From contig NW_024468912.1 in the NCBI RefSeq assembly GCF_011745365.1, forward strand, positions 4,526,001 through 4,590,000: a stretch of 64,000 bases of DNA, given 5' to 3'. Both the position numbers and the translations under genes were made by a program. The DNA is from Cryphonectria parasitica EP155 (taxonomy: Eukaryota; Ascomycota; Sordariomycetes; Diaporthales; Cryphonectriaceae). The notes beneath the pieces are model-generated. The model was given only the letters and a program-made list of their open reading frames with translations. It was not told where the DNA came from and ran no database searches. Below are positions 47,125 to 58,010 of the stretch, one piece after another (position 1 is the first letter of the stretch; each line of letters begins with the position of its first letter).

Positions 47125-49071
47125 GAGGAGGGCGCAGGTCCTGAATCTCTTCTCTGAGTGAGACAGAGTGAGGTGTCTCGATGTGTTAGGTGCCCTGTTG
47201 TAGACGCAGACAGGCCAGTGCTGCTACTGTAGCTTAAACGATCACGCGGCTTGAAGGCACATGCCACGACGACTTGTGGTCTTGCGATCGCGATACGGTT
47301 GGCTGCTGAATTGCTCATGGAGGATCCCCACATTACGAGGCCAAACATCAGTTGCAGGGCTTCCAGATACAACTGACAGGTTTTGATTGTTATCGAAAGT
47401 CGTACGCACGCGCGACACGGTAGACTAGTAGGCATTCGCGGCCCAAGCAAACACCGACAGGGCTCGGTGAGAGGGTAGCCAAGGTGGCAGGGATCATCAT
47501 CATGCAAAATTTTCTTCGTCGCAACTTGAGACCAGCCCAAGTAAGCAATGAAAAAAAAAAAGAGAAAGAATTACGCCTGTCAGAATTCCATCGACACCCA
47601 CCCCGCCCAAGCGCCCGAAGGCAAGACCTCGAGAAAATCGGGGTAGAGATCATCACCACTCCCTATACAGCCAAATCCACAGAGGGAAAAGACCGCCACC
47701 TTTGCAGGCAGATCAGGAGTCAAAATGGTGTTTCACCCTAGGGTGTCGAGGATTTGTGGTCATCGTCCAGGGTAGGTTCTGTAGCTATGTTGGGAAACAT
47801 AGAAGATGGGACGATACCTATAGAAATGATTCTCTAGAGTATGTCGACATGAGGAAAAAAAAGAAGAGAAAGAAATTGGAAATGGGGGAGCTGGGACGTG
47901 GTATTATATACCTGGGGGTTGAGATGCACGGACCATGGCGCACACTCTTGGCCGCCTTCTACATATGGCTTAGCTTGTCTGACCCGTGAGAATACTGCCA
48001 CCTTTTTCCCATCTTTTTTTCTTAAGCTCCACTATTGTGAAATTTTCATAGCAGGGTAGGAACAGTTTGGCTGCCAGCAAAAGAGTGACTCAAGATGCTG
48101 CATTCTAGTTGTCATAGATTTCACCCATTGGCTTGTTGGACTGCTTCTGCCCACCCAGGCTCCAGAGCAGTGGATTCTTCCAAAATTTCAGATCCTAGTC
48201 CATCTCTGAGTGGTGCTTGAAGAGAGGCTTACGCTACCGTCTTACATGCGCGCAATCTATACCGTGGCTCCGGAGAGTACACGCCTAGCTGTTTCCAAAA
48301 CAGTAAAATGCTTGACGAGGAGCATGGACACGCTTCTACAGGAACTCTGAAGGTCCTTGAAATCGCACTCCTGCGCGTGCCGTGTGCCGTAGAGGAAGCA
48401 ACTATTGTATACCACTTATATTGCTGAGACCAAACCAGCCATTGTCCGTCCACCCACCGCCCATGGCGTTTTCGCCCATTTCCCAGCTTGTAATCTGGCT
48501 GCTCTCGCCCTGCCTTGATATGTAAATCGAAAGCCACTGATATGTATCACTTGCTACCAGTCTTGTTCCTCTCACCTGTCAGGATCCAAGTTCTATCCTC
48601 ATCGTGCTGATGTCCTCCGGTCGGTGTCTGCGCGAAGTTTTCTCGGCGCATAGGAAACAGGAGACAAAAACATTAAACCCCCGATACCTATCCTGTCTGT
48701 ACACTACGACTCTATGATCATGCCACTCATTCTATAAACTTTCATCCTGTGACCAAGATATCAACTCTCAACCCACCTAGACTTTCATGATAACTGGTCC
48801 TGTGAAGGTTCTAGGTACGCATAGCAAGAGGCTGAGTGCTGTGGGCAGGTGGGTGGCAATAGACAGTGAGATTATATATACAAATAAAAGCTGGCTTTTC
48901 AACAATAACCGTTCGGTTAGTAATACTTCAGACAGAAACGAAAAGCACTAAGCAGAGGTATTTCAAACGGATACGGAACGGTCTGTAGCAAACGTTTGCA
49001 ATTCCTCACAAATAAGCTCTATATAGATTGACAAATGTGGAGGCAAGCATCAAGCGAGTTTCGCAGCAAGG
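47125..49071. other. Intergenic region
   Basis: About 1.9 kb between the Pof1-like gene and the tRNA gene. Scattered short open frames with no recognised domains. No further tRNA-like arms were seen. Confidence 0.45.
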
Positions 49072-49183
49072 GGTTCGGTGGTGTAGTTGGTTATCACAAT
49101 GGTTTAACATCGAGTAATGCCTGATTCAGTCAAGCAATTCAATGGTACACCATAGGTCCTCGGTTCAAGTCCGGGCCGAATCA
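49072..49183 (+). tRNA. tRNA-Val(AAC) with intron
   Basis: A full cloverleaf can be folded by hand. The acceptor stem is GGTTCGG with CCGAATC (one G-T pair) and discriminator A at 49183. The D arm is GTG/CAC with GG in the loop. The anticodon stem is ATGGT/ACCAT, with loop T-T-AAC-A and C at 38. The T arm is CTCGG-TTCAAGT-CCGGG. The anticodon AAC is at 49106-49108 and reads GUU and, as inosine, GUC. A 38-base intron (49110-49147) follows position 37, the usual place for nuclear tRNA introns. The mature RNA is 74 nt before CCA addition. Confidence 0.95.
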
Positions 49184-49188
49184 TTTTT
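49184..49188 (+). terminator. RNA polymerase III T-run terminator
   Basis: Five T directly after the tRNA discriminator base, with a second longer T-run a few bases on. Confidence 0.85.
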
Positions 49189-50534
49189 GTCTCTTTTTTG
49201 TCAGGGCCGCGTCATGGGAATGATCATCCCTAAGAGGTGGCCTGACATGGGAAATGAACTTTTTTTTTTGTGTGCTCTGACTCTTCTTCCCCCCTGAGCT
49301 TGCCATGTGTACTACGTGTCTCAAATTAGGTCCGGTCCTGGAGTCTGGAATCAAATCGGCGCACCACGACCCGGACCGCAGTGGCTAGCTGCGCAGGCGG
49401 TGGACTGCTATGGTACTGTGCGTATATTCTGTGAAAATGAGACGGCCAAGTCAATAATTGCATTAGAAGCATTGTACCTCCAGACCACCCAAACGCTCAA
49501 CTTGCATCCTGAAAAGGCAAAAAGCATGCTCTTCAGGGCAGATTCCTGTTGAAGAAGCACCCTGCAAGCAACAAGAATATCTACAAACTTGTCAACGTTT
49601 GGCAATTGTCTTCCCTGATGGATCTTCTCCATGAGTTGGTTTCCTGGTCGGGTCTCGACTCCACCAGCCAGACCAATAGTCTTACACGAATCAGAGGACT
49701 GGCTTATCTACATGTACCTCTGTCATCACCAAAAGATGCGGCAACCCCTAGTGAGAAACATCGAGACATGTGAATATGATGATAAGCACCCAAAAGATGT
49801 AACTATCAGCCTGTACTTGCACTGCTTAAGTCAACAGATCAGTACTTTATCCTAACGAGCAAGGGCCCCCAGACAGCTCGTCCCATTTCTCCTCTCCTTC
49901 CTCCCCAAGAAATATATACTGCCCTAAAGTTCTGTGGAAAAGGTCTCCGAGAAAATTGCTGGATAGTCCTGTTGCTTCACCAAACTTTCCCTTGTCTTTG
50001 AAATGTTCCAGCACAGCAGAAGGATTCTACTGCAATCATTACAAATATTGCATGCAAACTATGTAGCCCTACCATGCAGACAGTAAGTCTTTAGTATAAG
50101 CAGGTGCTGACGCTTGAAGAAATTCAGGAGCAACATAATTGCCGTAATTGTAACATGTTCACAATGTTGAACCTTCTGTAAACAACGAACTTATTTCAAG
50201 TCTTGTTCTCTTTCTACTAACATATGATCTGCCCTGGCCAAACTGATTGGCAGTGAATGGTCGTGGGGTTCATGGGTACTTGTGTACCTAAAGGTACGTA
50301 CCCAGGTCACCTGTGAAGCGTCAACCCCACCTGAAGCTTATAGGCAGCAGCACTACTTTCCACCTGAATACACTCCAGCACATATTGTTTCTTGTCCTCC
50401 TGGCCTCCATTTATCTTCGTCCTTGCGCGTTGAATCACAGTCATCACTGCCATCGTTACAAGTTCCTCCTTAATCCTCTCTTTCTTTATCTCGTTCTGTT
50501 CAACCACGATCAGTCCATCACCAAAATCACCATC
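49189..50534. other. Intergenic region
   Basis: About 1.3 kb between the tRNA gene and the RBR ligase start. The last 230 bases remain in frame with the ligase but look like a leader. Nothing else was recognised. Confidence 0.45.
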
Positions 50535-52697
50535 ATGTCGTCTAACAACGGACAGAAGCTGATAGTCTTCGGCCTGACCTTCGCCCAACATGACAGCCGA
50601 AAGATGCAACAGGTCCTTCGCCACTACAATCGACTTCCTGGAAGCCCAGGAAGCAGGGCATTACTATTTGTCGAGCTTCAAAAGCTGGCCAAGGAGCTTG
50701 TCGCCAACGAAGCCTCCCAGAAGTCCCAGCAGCAGGCACAGCAGCTCACAGACTGGATGAGGAACGGAGGGAGCTTCCCGCTTGGCGAAGTACCAGCGCC
50801 TGTGAACGCTGCTGCGTTCCACCACGGAGCCCACCTCCAAGGTTATAGGCCGACTGATCATTCACAGCCGGAATGGAATGGTAATCTTGGACCAGGTCAC
50901 TTTCTTGATAACGCAGTTGCTGAGGATGATGGCCCTGAGGATGATGACCACGAAGATGGCAGCCCACAGGAAAATGATACAAGCATGGATGGTGCAGAGT
51001 ACGAAGATGGCCACAGTGAAATGAACGACTGGGCCGATGATGCGCAACAAGACTCTTCGGCATGGACTTTCCGTGGACAGGGGCGCACGCTTAACGATGC
51101 CGAATGGACAACCAACGAAACCGAGATCACGGAGCAGCCCGACCCAGCAGGTCTTGAAAGCTCCACTCGCGATGGCCTGCAGTCAAATATTCCACGACTG
51201 CGGAACGATCAAGCATGGCGGGGTGGCAACATTGCTGGTCTCGGCAATAGGACGATAGGGATACGCCACGCACAGCAACTCGCCGTTCCTGGATTACCAG
51301 GTACGCATCAAATAAATCAAGGAAGAGGAATATATCAATGGGGGCCTGGAAGGAGGCCCGAATTGGACGATGATGGGGAACAGGATTTTAACCATGCAGC
51401 CCGTTCATCCCGCCTCGGGCGAGGTCGAACTCTGATTGATCCTCAACCGATACAAGAGGAGGATCACACTGCCGGCGGTCTTGATGACACCTTTGCAGCC
51501 AGTAGCAATGGCAGTAACGAAGTCATCTCCGGTCTCGACCCTGCTGATCTGCCCGAGTTGGTGGCCAGGACCGACACTGATGCGCATGAGGAAGATGGTG
51601 CAGAAGAGATCGAATGCCCCATCTGCTTGGGCGAGTTCCCACCATCCAAATTTCCCAACCGCGACACCATCACCGAGCTGTGCGACCATCCCGACAAGGC
51701 CTGCCTTCAATGTCTCGATGCCTCCATTACAGCCGTCATCGAGCGTGGCGCCTTGCACCTGCTGGTCTGCCCCATCTGTCCGCAGAAATTGACCCACAAT
51801 GACATTAAGGCGTACGCCAACAAGGAACTCTATGAGCGTTATCAATACCTAAAGCAGCAGTCCGAGATACCAGGACACTGGATATCGTGCACAAGTACAA
51901 GCTGCGGCGGCAGCCAGGAGCACGACTTTAAGGCCCCTGAGGGTCCAAAGATGACCTGCAACCACTGTGCATTCATCACTTGTGCGAAGCACCGACGTCC
52001 CTGGCATCAGGGCCAGACCTGTGACGAGTTCGATCAAGATCCTGAACAGATCGAGCGGCTGGAGGAAGAGGAGGCCACAGCGAAACTTCTCGCACAGGAG
52101 TCCACCAGCATTTGCCCCAAATGTGGACAGGGTGTTACGAAGACGGCGGGTTGTGACCACATGATGTGTCAATGTGGTACTGAGTGGTGCTATGTTGTAA
52201 GTCTTTTCCTTCCTCTGGGGGCTTCTGCTGTTAACCCCCCCCCCCCTTTTTTTTTTTTTTTTTTTGATATTCCCCATAATCTTCTTCCGTGGATTCCATC
52301 ATTGACTAATCTGTTGTTCATTGTTCAGTGCTCCTGTTCTTGGGAGAACGTCCTCCGGTTCGGTGATGTCGGTCACGCCACGTTCTGCATCTACCACCCC
52401 AACAAAGTCAACCTCACAAAGGCCCAAAAAGAAAAGGCCCGTGCTCGCATCATGGGCCTCGTCCATGGCGGCGAGGTCAGCGCCGAGCTCTCCAGGGCCA
52501 GGGATGAGTTTCGCAAACGGCGACGTGAGGAGATGAGGCCCAAGCTTGCGGAGGCTGCTGAGACGAGGCGCAAGAAAGCGATGGAAGAGCAGGGTGGCGG
52601 CGGCACGCGCAAATCGAATATGCCTGCTGCCAAGAAGAGGAAGGTGAAGTTGGTTGCCCCGTGGGAGGAGGGCGGTTGGACGAAGAAGACCCTGTAA
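50535..52697 (+). CDS. RBR-type E3 ubiquitin ligase
   Basis: Exons 50535..52196 and 52329..52697 give about 676 residues. Residues 1-350 are acidic, low complexity. RING1 starts near 358 (IECPICLGEF, ELCDHPDKACLQCLD, VCPICPQKL). The IBR follows at about 440-495 (WISCTSTSCGG, MTCNHCAFITCAKHRRPWH). RING2 is at about 525-565 (CPKCGQGVTKTAGCDHMMCQCGTEWCYV, then CSCSW; described piecewise as SICPKCGQGV, GCDHMMCQCG, TEWCY). RBR ligases pass ubiquitin through a thioester on a RING2 cysteine. The tail is basic and Ala/Arg-rich, ending WTKKTL. The intron has 132 bases, a multiple of three with no stop, so it reads through in frame; it lies inside RING2 between metal ligands. Confidence 0.9.
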   Translation: MSSNNGQKLIVFGLTFAQHDSRKMQQVLRHYNRLPGSPGSRALLFVELQKLAKELVANEASQKSQQQAQQLTDWMRNGGSFPLGEVPAPVNAAAFHHGAHLQGYRPTDHSQPEWNGNLGPGHFLDNAVAEDDGPEDDDHEDGSPQENDTSMDGAEYEDGHSEMNDWADDAQQDSSAWTFRGQGRTLNDAEWTTNETEITEQPDPAGLESSTRDGLQSNIPRLRNDQAWRGGNIAGLGNRTIGIRHAQQLAVPGLPGTHQINQGRGIYQWGPGRRPELDDDGEQDFNHAARSSRLGRGRTLIDPQPIQEEDHTAGGLDDTFAASSNGSNEVISGLDPADLPELVARTDTDAHEEDGAEEIECPICLGEFPPSKFPNRDTITELCDHPDKACLQCLDASITAVIERGALHLLVCPICPQKLTHNDIKAYANKELYERYQYLKQQSEIPGHWISCTSTSCGGSQEHDFKAPEGPKMTCNHCAFITCAKHRRPWHQGQTCDEFDQDPEQIERLEEEEATAKLLAQESTSICPKCGQGVTKTAGCDHMMCQCGTEWCYVVSLFLPLGASAVNPPPPFFFFFFDIPHNLLPWIPSLTNLLFIVQCSCSWENVLRFGDVGHATFCIYHPNKVNLTKAQKEKARARIMGLVHGGEVSAELSRARDEFRKRRREEMRPKLAEAAETRRKKAMEEQGGGGTRKSNMPAAKKRKVKLVAPWEEGGWTKKTL

Positions 52698-53798
52698 GGG
52701 AGGTGGGCTGGGCATGAATTTCTCAGTTGACTCAATGGTCTTGCACCACCGCCATCTGGGTGGAAAGTGCTGGCAGGTCATGCTATGCTTTCATAAAGGG
52801 AACAAGTGTGGGAAGTGGCGTTTACTACGGACATGTGCTTGATTCGGAATGGAGTTTGGCATTGTGAATTGGCGATTGGGCTCAGTTCAGAGCAGAGAAT
52901 GCAGCTTACTTCCTTCCATGCTTTCAGAACCTCAGGAGGCTGGTTAGGGGACAATGTGGCTTCTCAAGACCAAAGTCGGGTACGGACAGCTACGAGGAAA
53001 CCAAATTTCGCTGAGAATAGCTTGGTAGTGCCCTAACGAAACGAACCTCAGAATGTTTCTCTCTTTTTCTTCCCTTGTGTGGTTTGCATGTGAGCCTGGA
53101 TGTTTTTAGCGAACACTCGAGGCATAAGCAGGGATGACTACTGCCCAGGCGAATTGCTCTTTCTGGGGAGAAATCAACACTTATATTCTACTAACATCTC
53201 GACACGTATCAATAAGATAATTCATCACTTGAACAATGTATTATGCTCTACCTTAGGAATCGCTGCTCTCCGTTGGTGAAGGCGAATGACATTAACTGGA
53301 CAGATAGAATGAATCAAAAATGGGTTGGGCAGCGGGGCCGAGCTGGGGAGCGAAGAGATACTAAAGACCGTATGCATGCTGAGGAGTGCATAGAAGAGGG
53401 ATGGCCAGAGGCAAAAGACGATACTTTACTCAGGAGGCATCAACAGCAGGTGCTTTGGACAGAGCTGGTTGCGCCAGAAGTAAAGGCCTGGCAGAAGAGA
53501 CAGCTCTGGCCCGATGAACCAACGGGCACGAGAGCAAAAAGACCGTTTCACAAGGGGCAATGCATGAGTGTAAAGTTGAAAGGACCCAACCAGACGAGGG
53601 AGAAGTACAGATCTGATCATCGTTGTCGTTAATTATTGCCTCTAGAAAAAAAGTTTTTTTACAATCTATCGTAGAAGCCACGATGGGGGCCTTTTGATTG
53701 TGAATCCCATCCCGCTGTATCGCCACCGAACCCGTTACTGGTAGCCCTGACCACACACGCGCACGAGCAACGCCCAGTCCAAGTGATCACACACGCGA
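52698..53798. other. Intergenic region between convergent genes
   Basis: The 3' ends of the RBR ligase and Rpt6 genes face each other. A 129-codon plus-strand frame (53243-53632) has no recognised domain and is not called. Confidence 0.45.
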
Positions 53799-55047
53799 TT
53801 ACTTGAACAGGCGCTGTAAGCTGACCTCCTTGCTGCCATCGTGCTTGTTCAGAATCTTGGCTGTTGCCAACTCAAAGTCCTCTTGCGTGACGTGCACTCG
53901 TCTCTCTCGCAGGGCGTACATGCCAGCCTCAGTACACACACCCTTCAGCTCTGCTCCAGAGCACCCGTTCATCTTCTCTGCGATCTTGGTCAGGTTCAAC
54001 CCTCTTGTCAGGTTCATCTTCCTGCTGTGAATCCTCAGGATATCGGCACGGGCCTCGACGCTTGGTGGTGGGAACTCGATCTTCCGGTCGATACGGCCAG
54101 GACGCAACAGCGCAGGGTCCAGGATATCGAGACGATTTGTGGCCATGATGACCTTGATGTTCTTGGTAGGCTCGAAACCGTCCAGCTGGTTCAGTAGCTC
54201 CAGCATGGTCCGCTGCACCTCCGAGTCGCCCCCTGAGGAGCCCTCGACACGGGACGAGCCGATGGAGTCGATCTCATCCATAAATATGATGGAAGGTGCA
54301 TGCTCACGCGCCATGACGAACAGCTCTCGCACCATCCGGGAACCCTCGCCGATGTACTTCTGAACGAGCTCGGAACCCGATACCCGGATGAACTTGCAGT
54401 CTGTGTGGTGGGCGACGGCTCTTGCGAGGAGGGTCTTGCCGGTTCCTGGTGGGCCGTAGAGGAGAACACCCTTGGGCTGTGCAATTCCAAGCGACTCGAA
54501 CAGCTCGGGGTGCTTGAGGCCGAGCTCGATGACCTCCTTGATTTCCTTGATCTGCTGGTCCAGACCACCAATCATGTCGTATGTGGAGTCGGGGACCTTC
54601 TCCACCATCATGAGGGAGACGAGAGGGTCAACGGAAGAGGGCAGGATCTTCTCGAGCCTGTAGGAATCGGACAGGAGGGTGACGCGCTTGCCGACGGTGA
54701 GCTTCGTGATGTCGACGGAATCCGAGACGTCGACAACTGTGACTTGCTGTCAGTGTGCCCAACCCCTACATAATCTGTCCACCTGTGTAAGAAGGGAGAA
54801 GAAAGCACTTACCATATTTCCCCTCTGGATGGACCTTAACCAGGACCTTCATGGTGCTCATGACCTTCACGACCTCGCCAACGTAGGAACCTGGCTGCTG
54901 CAGCAGGCCCAGCTCTTCTCGAAGCAGCCGCACCCTCGAGTTGTAATCATTCCTCTGGGCTTCAAGACGGCGCAGAACAGCCTGGCCCTTGAGGATCTCC
55001 AGCTTCATAGCCTCGATCTTATTGTGGTAGTAATTGTCGAGCGCCAT
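53799..55047 (-). CDS. rpt6: 26S proteasome regulatory ATPase Rpt6
   Basis: Exons 55047..54813 and 54736..53799 give 390 residues; the GTAAGT/CACAG junction rebuilds GKYVVDVSD. An N-terminal coiled coil ([17 protein letters not shown]) leads into the OB part and the AAA+ domain. Motifs: Walker A GPPGTGKT, pore loop residues in VQKYIGEG, Walker [10 protein letters not shown], sensor ATNRLD, and Arg fingers in [10 protein letters not shown]. The protein ends SLQRLFK, the Rpt6-type tail. It is one of six ATPases that unfold substrates in the 19S particle base. The start at [10 protein letters not shown] fits the family. The frame remains open for over 110 codons upstream (in-frame ATG at 55404), so a longer form cannot be excluded. 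Confidence 0.96.
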
Positions 55048-56690
55048 GGTGATGGAGGCGGCTCTAGGCGCTGGAGCTGACGTCGGGGTTCGAGGTTGGA
55101 GCAAGGGTTGTTGGGTTTCGTCGCGAGCGGATGATGATGGCAGGAGGGAAGAAGAGTTGTCTGATGGATTAGAGTGTGTTGACGCCTTCCCCTGGTCTTG
55201 CTGTGAAAGAGACTGGCGTCGTTGCTGTCTGGAGTTTTGGTGGTGAGGTTGACGAGGTGTCGTCAAGATGCGGCGCAAACAGAGGACCAAGAGCTGCCAA
55301 AGCCGTTGCCGCAGGCAGTCTCGGCCAACGCGTCCATCACTGCCTGTGGTCTGAGCTTCAGCTTCAGCTTCAGCTGCTGGCCCTGCCGCCAACCCCGAAT
55401 CCATGTCTGCTGAGGTAAGCAGTTCAGGATCCTTGTCCGGGTGTACTGTTGTATCCACATCGCCTGCCTTATCTTGCCTTCGAGCTCCTGGAAACTAGAT
55501 GCATTTAGTCTTTTGTTTTTTATTTAACTTTTCCATTCTTCTATAGATCTGTTACTTTCGACACATTCTTTACTCGACATTCTTCCTTCTTACATGAACC
55601 AGTTGGGCTCGTCACATGGACTCAAATGCCTGCTCGAGGGCAGGTGAGAGCGTAGCCTCCGATCTTCCCGAAGGTCATCCATCGTCCATTCTGGCGATAA
55701 GTAGCACACCATCTTCCGCAAAGATCTGTCACGAGCCCTCAAAATTGTCTTTGTGAGGGGGACTGCTGTACATCTTTCCCGAGCGCGCGCGACTCTTTGA
55801 AGATCTTTAGACCCACTTAGCTTGAATCTCTTAATAATTTCACTGGCCAGATCACTGTAGTTATAGGCTGTGAGTACTTGTGTAATTAGCAAGTCTGAGT
55901 CCGATCCGTTGGCATGACCTCGTCCAGTGGACGACGAAGACAACAAAACACAGGCAAGACGAGAGAGAGGGTAAAAGAAGAAGAGAAGAGGAAGCTGCCA
56001 TCTCGCCAAAACATCAGCCTCGAAGCAAACACATTTTCAACCCGAGTGCCACGGAACCTATAAGCTTAAAGTCCCAGTGCTGCGTACAAGGCCAATTTGC
56101 ACGACCATGCCAGCAGGATCGGCGGGTTCGGATAGCGCCTTGTTGCTCTCCTCTAGGCTGTCACATGGGGCGGGATGGTCTTGTACCATATACATTTATG
56201 GGTAGTGGTGGGTGGTGTTCAGTGGACCCCTCAAAGTTGGACCCTTTTTTTTCCTTAGCAAGAAGTGTGTGTTGATTTGTTGTGGTGGCTAGAGCGCTTG
56301 GAGCAGCAAATGCCAAAACTGGGCCAAGAGCCAGTCTGGAGTCTATGCTGCGAACTGACATCATTTTACAGCATGCGCTCCCATATGGGGCATGCAAGCC
56401 CGCAATTTGATGCGAATGCATGAAGGACGTTGAAACAAGAAGAAATCAACGGTGAAGGATTGATTGGATTGATTCAGGGTTGAGATGATCTGACAGGTAG
56501 TATCCGAAATATGGATGGTGGTAACAGCAAGAGAACAAGCGAGAGACAGAGAGAAAAAAAAATAGGCAAGAAGGGGTGGGGATCCTGACGTTCCAGCTGT
56601 TACCGCAGCACCATACTCGCTCGCCCACACCAAACGAAGGCTGGTATGAAGGTGCGCTAATAGTTAGGTATTGGAGATCGTTGATGCCCT
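55048..56690. other. Upstream region of rpt6
   Basis: Holds the in-frame upstream extension of rpt6 to about 55458. Beyond this, short open frames occur (55590-56009 minus, 139 codons) with no recognised domain. Confidence 0.4.
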
Positions 56691-56691
56691 A

Positions 56692-56900
56692 TAATTTTGG
56701 TGGTCATGGCCAAGCAATTGCTTAGCAACAACCCCTCTGGAGATGTTGGCTGTTTCTAGTGTCTTTAGCACTCCCGTGGGGTCCTGGGTTCTTGTCCCAG
56801 ACCTGGACCCGCCATTGCTCCCGCTATGGTGTGCACTTGGCACTGTAGCCTGCCTGATTTGTAGAGGCTGTACAGAGACAGAGATTATACCATGTACTCT
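56692..56900 (+). mobile_element. Possible tRNA-derived SINE-like element
   Basis: A box-like TGGCCAAGCAATTGC at about 56707 and a B-box-like GGTTCTTGTCC at 56788 are in the order and about the spacing of a class II tRNA. A perfect T arm is present: CTGGG-loop TTCTTGT-CCCAG (56785-56801). The acceptor stem and anticodon arm do not fold well. Some 100 bases of unrelated sequence follow, containing a near-palindrome (CCATGTACTCTGTACATGG, 56890-56908). This suggests a short element derived from a tRNA gene. Edges and target duplication were not found. Confidence 0.35.
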
Positions 56901-56909
56901 GTACATGGT

Positions 56910-58010
56910 ACTACTACTTTGAGGGGAAACAACGGTGGCCCTGCTGCCACGCCCAAATCATCCGGCTGATGAGCTGGTGTTGCCGGTAATAGCAGACGGA
57001 AGGATCGCGGTTGGCTCCTCATGATCCCACGACGTAATCTTGCACAGGCCCAAGAGACGTGCCAGAGGTGGAGCATGTGCCTAAAAGTAAGCAGCTCAGA
57101 GAAGAAGGAAGAGAAGGAGGAGTAGAAGAGGCAAGGAAGGGAAAGGAAAGGGAGCTCTGGCCGAGCCGTGAGCCCAACTTCAACTATCGCCCCCTCCCAA
57201 GCTCTAGCCCAACCCACTATCTCATCATCACCTTAAAGCCCTGGTACCCTGGACTCTATTTACTGTTGCTACTCTGCTTTAGGCACAGAGTACCTTGTAC
57301 TCTGCACACCGCACCACCGCACTGCAACTGCGCATGGCCCTGAACCTTGTTTACTCTTGGATGACTGGACGATCGACTGTTGTTTCTCTCTTGGTTCGAG
57401 TCGTCTCAGCCATCGTCCATCCCACCTCATAACCCACCTCATCCCGGGTAAGCTGACCCGTCACCAACAACGTATTCGTGCATTATTCTTTTTTTTTTCT
57501 CCCCTTCCTTTTTTCATCCTCACCTTCCTCTTCGACTTTTTTCTCCTCCTCCTCCTCCTCTTCCTCTCGTCCATTTCTTCTCTAATGGTATTCATCGAGA
57601 CTTGTACTACAGTCCTGAATCTGGCGCTGTTCTCCCCAACACTCTCAAGATGAGAGGCGCAACGACATAATCTATACCCGACACTCGACCCACATCGTTT
57701 TCAGCCTCGCTTGCCAATCTCCTCCTACTCCTCTTCCAGGTTCTGTTCCTGGTAGCTCGGTGATCACAACTGAACCCAACCATCCTGATTTTGTTCGTCC
57801 AGCACTCGGTTACGAAACTGGTGATTCGACTTGTCCGTCTCGTCCGATTGCCTCCTCGAGTCTTTGGGTGGCTCAGAGAGCGAGGTGCTTGTTCCTCCTT
57901 CGTGTAGCCCAAGAAGCCTGCGACTCGGCTCCTGAGAGACACAACAGGTCAACCAAAGCTCTTGCAGCTCGTCAAACCCTCGAGCGACGTCAAACCGACC
58001 TTCGTCCGAC
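56910..58010. promoter_or_regulatory. Promoter and long pyrimidine-rich leader of the Vnx1-like gene
   Basis: From about 57480 the sequence is strongly T/C-rich, then becomes more mixed up to the ATG at 58011. A small intron in the leader is possible but not placed. No coding frame supported. Confidence 0.45.

Noticed and set aside
55590..56009. 139-codon minus-strand frame with a signal-like start
   Set aside because: Hydrophobic start but no recognised domain and mixed codon use; not strong enough to call.
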